Assembly (NCBI RefSeq): GCF_000764305.2
Contig: NW_025935717.1
Location: 186,001 to 250,000 of the forward strand
Reading direction: 5' to 3'
DNA: 64,000 nucleotides
From: Hyalella azteca
Lineage: Eukaryota > Arthropoda > Malacostraca > Amphipoda > Hyalellidae
In this document: positions 36,993-45,900 of the stretch, in pieces
How the letters are laid out: every line of letters begins with the position of its first letter
Numbering within the stretch: position 1 is the stretch's first letter
Notes under the pieces: generated by a model
Databases searched by the model: none
The model's input: the letters and a program-made list of their open reading frames with translations, nothing else
Told to the model about the DNA's origin: nothing
Translations under genes and position numbers: made by a program

Positions 36993-39900
36993 GCAGCGTA
37001 TGAAATCGACGGTGTAATCCAAGATACCACAGTGCACTTGCAGCAGCGATGCTTCTGAATTCTTACACGCGTGTGCCAAATGACCTAAACATACGAGTCA
37101 TATTTACGATACGGATAACACCACATTTCCACCGACAACAATGATCGCCACAATCACTTGCACTGAACGAAATCATTCCATGCCCACTGCAACAGGCCGT
37201 GAAATGAAGGACGAGTGTCAGATGAGCGCACCGTGGCATCATATTTGATGCAGTCAGTCCAGTATTTCGAAGCAGAGAATTTCCGCGCTAACGCCGCCGT
37301 GCATCCATTGAACAAAGCAAGGCCGACCACGAGCACACCAGCTGACATGTGGTATAGCGGCAGCGGCGAATAAATCACGTCAGTCTCCAGGAAGTCCATA
37401 GCTAAATACGAAGCTGGGGCCATCAATAGAGCTCTGTTGCAGGAGAAAGATTAAAGTTAAATACGAAGCTGGGGCCATCAATAGAGCTCTGTTGCAGGAG
37501 AAAGATCATGTACAGTGGTGAAAATAAGTATTTAGTCAGTCACCAATTGTGCAAGTTCTCCCACTTAAAGTGATGAGAGAGGCCTGTAATTGACATCTTA
37601 GGTAGACTTCATTTATGAGAGATAAAATGCGAAAAAAGTTGAGAAATCATTTTGTCGGACTTTTAAAGATGTTATTTGCAAATAATGGTGGAAAATAAGT
37701 AATTGGTCAATAACAAAAGTTCATCTCATGCTTGGGATCATTGTCATGCTGAAAGACCCAGCCACGTTTCATCTCCATTGCCCTTGCGGATGGAAGGAGG
37801 TTTGCACCCAAAATCTCACGATACATGGCCCTATTTATTCCTTCATGTACACGGACCAGCCGTCCTGGTCCCTTTGCATAAAAACAGCCCCAAAGCTAAA
37901 TGTTGCCACCCACCATGCTTCACAGATGGTATGGTGTTCTTGGGGTGAAACTCTGCACTCACTTCCCTCCAAACACGACGAGTTGTGTTTTTACCAAATA
38001 GTCCTACTTTGGTTCTGTCTGACCATGTGACATTCTCCCAATACTCTTCTGGAACATTCAAATGCTCTCTAGCAAACTTGAGACGTGCCTCGATATGGAC
38101 TAGCTTAAGCATGGGGACACGTCTAACACTGCAAGATCTTAGCCCCTGGCATCGTAGCGTGTTGCTGATGGCAGCCTTTGTAACGTTGGTCCCAGCTTAC
38201 TATAGGTCATTCACCAGATCCCTCCTTGTGGTTCTGAGATTTTTCCTCACCGTTCTTGTGATCGTATTGACCCCACGCGCTGAGATCTTGACTGGAGCCC
38301 CAAATCGAGGGAGATTAGTAGTGGTCTTGTATGTCTTCCATTTTCTGATTATTCCTCTCACGGTAGATTTCTTGCCTCTTGCGGATTCAGTCTTCCCAGC
38401 CGTGTGCAGGGCTACAATTCGGTTTCTGGTGTCCTCCGGCAGCTCTTTCGTCTTCAACATTGTGAAGTTTCGAGTGCGACTGTTTGAGGTTGTGGGCAGG
38501 TGTCTTTTATACAGTTAACGACTTCAAACAGGTTCCATTAATACAGGTAATGAATGGGGTAAAGTGAAGCCTCTTGAAAAAATTAGTTACAGGCCTGTGA
38601 CAGCTAGAAATCTTGATTGTTTGTAGGTGACCAAATATTTATTTTCCACAATCATTTTCAAATAACATCTTTGAAAGTCCGACAAATGATTTTCTAAAAT
38701 TTTTTTGTCACATTTTGTCTCTCATAGTTGAGGTCTACCTATGATATCATAACAGGCCTCTCTCATCACTTTAAGTGGGAGAACTTGCACAATTGGTGAT
38801 TGACTAAATACTTATTTCCCTTACTGTGTCTATTCCGGAGCATCAGACCAGAACATAGAACAGAGATTAACATGGATTATTCAATCAAAATCGGGAAGCG
38901 AGACCAGTAACGAATCATGATTCAATACCCGCACACTAAATGAATGATGATGCAGGATAACGGCTTTTAAAAAGCAATTTACTTCCCTGGCAATTCTTCT
39001 CACCAACACAGCGGCAAATGAACTCCATTGCCAACTTATTTTGCGCGTCCCGCGATGCATTGAGCATATAAAGTCCAGCGAACCCTCCACTACTTTGATT
39101 TTACTTCCTAATAAGTTAGTGATTTAATGAATTTACAGATTCATTAGAAGATCGTTCTGTGCAATCCTGAAATGCTGGAGTATTTTTAAATCGTATATTC
39201 TTTCAGATATGACATCGAACTTTTCGCCTACTGAATGACTTTACTCACTTGGGACCAAACTCGACGATATTCCTACGCGCCACCACGATATTCTATACGC
39301 TCCTCCACGATATTCCTACGCACCTCCACGATATTCCTACGCGCCTCTACGATAATCTTACGCGCCTCTACGATATTCCTACGCGCCTCTAAAATATTCA
39401 TACGCGCCTAAATGTAAATATTCACACGCGGCCGTACCTGGAATGCGTGATGACGGCCGCCTTGGGCAGGCCGGTGGTGCCGGACGTGTAGATGTAGACG
39501 ATCTTGTCCGTGAAGTTGACGCTCGACTGCTCAGGAGGAACCTCCTCCGGCGCATCCTTCAGGAGACTGTCCAGGTCCTTGCTTCCTGCAGTCCGAAAAT
39601 ATTTTATACTTTAAGCTCCTTTAATTTTGTTAAATTTAAGATGTATAAGTTGTTTTAGTTTATGTTAAGTAAGGTTTTTTATAAAGTTTGAATTTTGTCA
39701 AAGGTTGCAAAATTTATGCACGTTTCTTGGTGCAAAATTTATGCGTTGCGAATTGAAATCATTTCAGTCCCACGGCATTAAAATTCATCTTTTTTTAATA
39801 TGAATGGTGAATAGTTTTGAAATTTACTGACAACAGCAGCTCAGAAATCGAAAAAAAATTCGTCACAACGTAACATATTTATGTTATTCGTCGTTCTTAT

Positions 39901-42900
39901 GAATCTTAGGCGATCATATTGGTCAAGTGCGCGATCAGTATGCCTAGCATTTTCCACGGCATTAGGATGCTAACTATAACGATTATGATAGTTTAATGTA
40001 AGAATAAGAAGGCTTGTCCCGCATTTACCACAGTATTATGATGCTAACTATCATGATTATGATAGTTTAGTGTAAGAATAAGAAGAATGTCCCACATTTA
40101 TCACAGTATCATGATGCTAACTATCATGATTATGATAGTTTAGTATATGTACGCTCAGGATGACGCACATTTCAATCGGTATTATTCTAACTATCATGAT
40201 TGCGATAGTTTAGTGTTTGAGAAGAGGGTGCCTTGCATTAGTCACAGTATTATGTTAACTATTATAGTTATGCTATTCATAAAAATATCTATTATAAATG
40301 ATAGTACGGCGGTACCTGGCAACGGTGTCTTGGAGCTGTCCTGACTTGTCCCGAACACGTACACCGGCAGCGCCGACACGTCGCTGCGAACTTCTTCGAT
40401 GGCTGCGGTCGAATTTCATAACGTTCAGTTTAATTATTATGTTGAATTATTGAATCTTATTTCATAATATATCATTATACATATTGTTATTGATAATTAA
40501 TTATTACTATTATTATTATTACTAATAAATAATAAATAAAATACATATATTTATAATTAAATATTAATAACAGGCTGCAACGTTAAAAAATTGAAGGTTG
40601 TAATTACTTTTTGTTTAATGTAAGGGTTTAATTTGGGTGTCTTCAAATTTATGAATAATTAAAAGAGATAATTCGAATTTCAAGGCAGTTTGTATGGGAA
40701 TCGACCAAACCGACTAACGGTATTTCCTCAGATTATAGCATATCGTTTTAGGCAAGAATAATTCCTCCTCTGTTTACGATTATTATAATTATTATTATAA
40801 TTGTGCAGGGACTTTTAATATCCCTTATTACAGGATCTGATAAGTATTAAGGGATAGGTAATTCAATTCAATTTAATAGCAGGCCAAATAAACATTTGGT
40901 TATATAACTGAGGGACTTTTATATATACCCTATTACAGGATCTGCAAATACGATTTAAGTATTAAGGGATAGGTGATTCAATTAAATTTAATAGCAGGTT
41001 AGATGTATACGTAGACAATAGGTTATACAACTGACCGTCCTGCAGTTCGTGGCTACATATGATGAGCTTGCAGTCTGCAGTGGTGATGCAGTGCGCGAGA
41101 CTCTTGTGGCGCAGGTTGCTGTTCAGCAGTGCTGGCACTGCACCTAACTGCGATTAATAACAATACTATCTATTTATTTATTACAATACTATTTACTTTA
41201 TTTGCTTAACTAATGAACAATCATTGATGCATTTTAACTTGTTTAGATCTCATCCAGCATTGAATTATCATTTGAACGCCTTCTTAGCGTCTAATGTTCT
41301 TAACAGCCGTTCACGTCAATGTACTAGGTTTACAGAACAATCATACAAGCAACCGGTAATAATTTTTTTTCATAGTGGAGCATTTTACCAACAGCCTTCT
41401 TTATCAGTTGAGTTGAGATGTATCAACGATATACGTGAACACACGACGCAACAGATAACAGAGAATATGGGAGCTAACAGAGACAAGGTTGAATAAAGAT
41501 GTACTATGTAAATGCATCAAGCTGTTAAACACTTAGTAATATTTTCAAGCATTGAAAATGAGTAATCAAATTAAACTTGATCACAAGATATCAATATGAA
41601 TAATTAATTGTAATATTGATAATATTATACAGACCCTGATAATATAATTATACAGATAATTATATTATAATAATAATATATTATTAGTTAAGTAATAATA
41701 TATTAGTAATAATAATTGTACAGACCCTGGCGAGCCCAAGCCATATGGCGATGTACTCGACTCTGTTCTCCATGAGCAGCGCCACAGCTTCACCCTTAGC
41801 CACCTTCCCTCTGAAGGCCTGTGCTACCCTCAGGCTCAGGGATTGTACCTGAGAGGTACACAGGGAATTAATATCAAAGCTCAAATCTTGAGATAGAGAT
41901 TTATTTGCTGAATATATCGAGACGGAAAGATGGAGAATATTAATTTTTGTCTGATACACGAGAGAATTAATATCAAAGCTCAAACCTTGAGTTAGAGAAT
42001 TATTTGCTGAATATACCAAGATGGAATCGTGAAGAATATTTATTTTTGTCCAAAACGTATCTGACATTAATGTTAATGACAACAGCAAACATCATTTTCT
42101 CCAGGTATTGAATTCTTCTGACACAATTATCATTTATTGATCGAATGTTATTTCTTTTTTTAGACGCGCTTTAAAATATTTTAGGTACATTTTAATGAGA
42201 ACCTTATAGTCATCAATAAAAGTACATCGTCAGCGTCATTGAAAATAAAAGTATAACTTCATCGCAGGTATGAACCATAGAGGAATGGAGAAAGAATAAC
42301 ACACGAGAATTAAAATCTTAAGTTTCGTTAATGTACAAGTTATTGTATAATGTATAAGTGAATGTGTGTATAAATTATTGATTACAAAGCATATCGCACG
42401 ATAACAGAATTGATCGGCCCATGTCAGCTCGACTCGCGGCCAGCATGCATGCGATGCGAGCTGCAGCACAATATAGTACTCATTTATAATGGTTTACGCA
42501 ATTTATATGGGTATTGAACTATTAAACGTACAATTATCTACGAAAAAGGAACATAAAATTAAGCGTAACTTTTTCTCCACTAGGCTGAATACCAAATACC
42601 CTTCTTAGAAATTTTTGCCACAACCTTTCAAGAATTTTCAATCACGTTCTGAATTGCAATGAGGGGTGATCATTTTACAGTTCATTGTGTGAGATCCATG
42701 ATTTGCTTTAGAGGCTATCCTACTGTATATCTTTTCGAGCACCGTAAAGCGACGCTTGTCACTGTGAAGCAAACGCAAGTAAATCATGAGGAGTTCGACA
42801 TTAAGATTTGCCTTTCAATTCCAAGATCGTTTAAATAGTTTTAAAAATCCTCGCATGATTCAATGCGTATAGTATGATTGTTTGAATGCATATTATTTAA

Positions 42901-45900
42901 AAGTAATCAATACATGAAATAGAGATTGAAGATTTTAACAAACGATTAATTATTTAAAAGCGTCTCTATGTTCTATGCTTGTAGATTATAGTAAAAATTT
43001 TAAATCGGCACTGGACGAAAAACGTTCTGCTTGTATCAACGAAGAACTGCAACTGAAACGTTATGAATAAAAAATATCAGCTAATGTAGCTTTCCACGTT
43101 TGGAATGTAACTTGATGCTTTTGAGATATTTGACATCGATATTAAAATTGTTAACGCCATTTTCGCGGCAAATTACTCCGGCAAAGTCCCACTTTTCCTC
43201 TCGAACATATGATGATCTTCAGCTATGTTTTCACCTTTGAAATACAATTCTATGCTTTTGAGATATTTTCCAAAAGTTACATCTAAACTCTAAAGGGCCA
43301 ATCCAAACCACTATCACTTAAAACTAGCACCAAATTACACCAGCCAAGTTACAGTCTCCTCTCGAATATTAAGCCGATCTTAAAGAATGTTTCCACCTTT
43401 TAAATACAATTCGCTGCTGTTAATATGTTTGAAAATGTGTGCTTCTAAAGAGTTAACACATTAATCACAGAAATTGAGCATCATCTTATCAGTTAAGTCC
43501 CACTTCTCACTCTCGAACATTACGACGATCTTGATGAATGTTTTCACCGTTGAAATACAATTTGCAGTTGTTAGTATATGTTTGAAAAAGTGTGCAAGAG
43601 CTAACACAATAATAACAGAAATTGAGCATCATCTTATCCTGGCAAAGTCCCACTTCTCACTCTCGAACATTACGACGATTTTGAGGAATGTTTCCAACTT
43701 TCAAAAACATACTCTGATGTTAATATGTTTGAAAAAGAGTGTATTTAGAGAGTTAACACAATAATCACAGAAATTAAGCACCATCTTACCCTGGCAAAGT
43801 CCCACTTCTCATCCTCGAAGAGGAAGGCGATCTTATGAGGATGTTTGGCGCAGGTCTCATCAAAGGCAGTGGGCACGTTCAGGTTGCGGTTCTTGGCTGA
43901 GCGCATACGGTACAGGATGCGTACGTAGCGAGACAACCCTCTGTCAAAGACATTATTTGAGATAAATCAATTGTTTAATAGTTAATTATTCATTTGAATT
44001 GTTAATTATTTATAATTATTAGTTAAATTTACAAATTAGGGAAAGCACGTAATGATAGTTAATTTTGAAGTGCAAATCTACGGCTGCACTGTTAATCACA
44101 ATTTTCTAGCGTATTAGAAGATTTTTGGACAAATTCCGGTGAGCAGCGAGTCAAGTATTGGCATCAAAAAACGCCTACCGTATTTTTAAATTATTAAAAT
44201 AATCAAGGAAACTAATAATTGACTGCATATCATATTTGAAGCAACATTTGAAGTCGTACGAAAATTTTTTCGCAAGATTTGACGAAATTTTTGTAAGTAA
44301 AGAGTGCGATGTTCCTAAAAATAAATTATTGAATGATATTGAATAAAAAATTCTGTAGTGTGTGTCTGCTCAAAAAAGACTAGTGAAAAACAAATAACGA
44401 GCTAAACGATCATATATAAGATTTATCGCTCCGCACCCAAAAGTCGATCGTTATATTAATTGATAACAGATGATTCTAAACTTGTTCTCTTAGCGCACTT
44501 GCAGCTAGAGGTCGGATAAATGATGAAAAAAATCCAGTTCCGCGATGCTCGAAAGAAAAACTAGAACTGAGGCCATCTTAAAATTTACAAGGGCATGCAG
44601 AATTTCTGGGAATCATGGGGGCAAGAAAAGAATTTGTGAACAAAAAAATACGATCGTATTTTTTCGCCACACTGTGAGTAATTTAATGAGCAAATGTTAA
44701 CTTGGGCGATGAATAGAAAACTCGACGTACAAGTAATGGTGACTCCAAAATGTGAGCCATTTCATTTATTGAGGCAATGCGCAGAAAAATCAACGTCAAA
44801 GTAATGAAGACGACGAAAATGTGAATAATATATCATGAATAAGGGAAAAATCGTGAAAAGAAATAGACGTTCTTGTAATGGTGACTCCCGAAATGTGAGT
44901 AATATCATGAATGCGGGAGGAAACGTGTCGGTAACTAAAGGAACACTTAATGGAGACGTAATTTCATGAATTAATGTGAAAAATTTCACGAATAAGAGCA
45001 AAAGTTATTCAATGTGCCGTGAGCTAAACGTATAAAAGTGATGTTGACGAGTCTCAGAGCGACAAGAGGCGGCAGAGTCTGAAGGGTAATTCAAGTCAGA
45101 GCGACAACAGGCGGCCGAGTCTGAAGGGTAATTCAAGTCAGAGCGACAACAGGCGGCCGAGTCTGAAGGGTAAATCAAGTCAGAGCGACAATAGGCGGCC
45201 GAGTCTGAAGGGCAGTTCAAGTTCATCCGCAGGCATAAAAACTGGCCCAAAAATTCCGGCAAGGTCAGGTTTTTGCATAACAGTCAAGTGTGCCCCCGAG
45301 CAGCAAATCAAGTCGATTTAATGGTTTGAAAAAGAAAAAAAACGCAACACTGAGAATAACAGAGAAAAAAACCTCGATAATAACTGAGGAAATAAATGTA
45401 AAAATGTAGATTTAATCAGTTTTGGGAGGAATATTATTCGGGAGATAAATTATTAAATTAGTATATTACATCGATACAAAACTATAAGAAATCATCGGGA
45501 ATCTTCATTGAATGAGTAGATTTGATCGCACCTCATGCCTCGACATAATGATCTATTAACCTACACATTTAAAATTGATCGTTTGTCATCACGAAAAGAA
45601 ATACAGTGACGGAGAAATACAGTGACGGAGAAATACAGTGACGGAAAAATACAGTGACGGAGAAATACAGTGACGGAGAAATACAGTGACGGAGAAATAT
45701 AATAACGGAGAAATACGGTGCGTATAGTTTCAACCGTTTTTACGTGGAGCTAATTTCATTAGAAATTTCTCATTTAAATTTCACAATAAAGTTTCATTTC
45801 TCTGCAACGGCTAGAAAATTATAGATTCAGCACCATGTGCGTTCTGTGACGCGTAGGGTTACTTACTTCATTTTCATGAATTCAATATCTTTAAATCATG

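Noticed and set aside
38200..38460. Tc1 DNA-binding domain as a host regulatory gene
   Set aside because: It sits between matching long terminal inverted repeats with the rest of a broken transposase.
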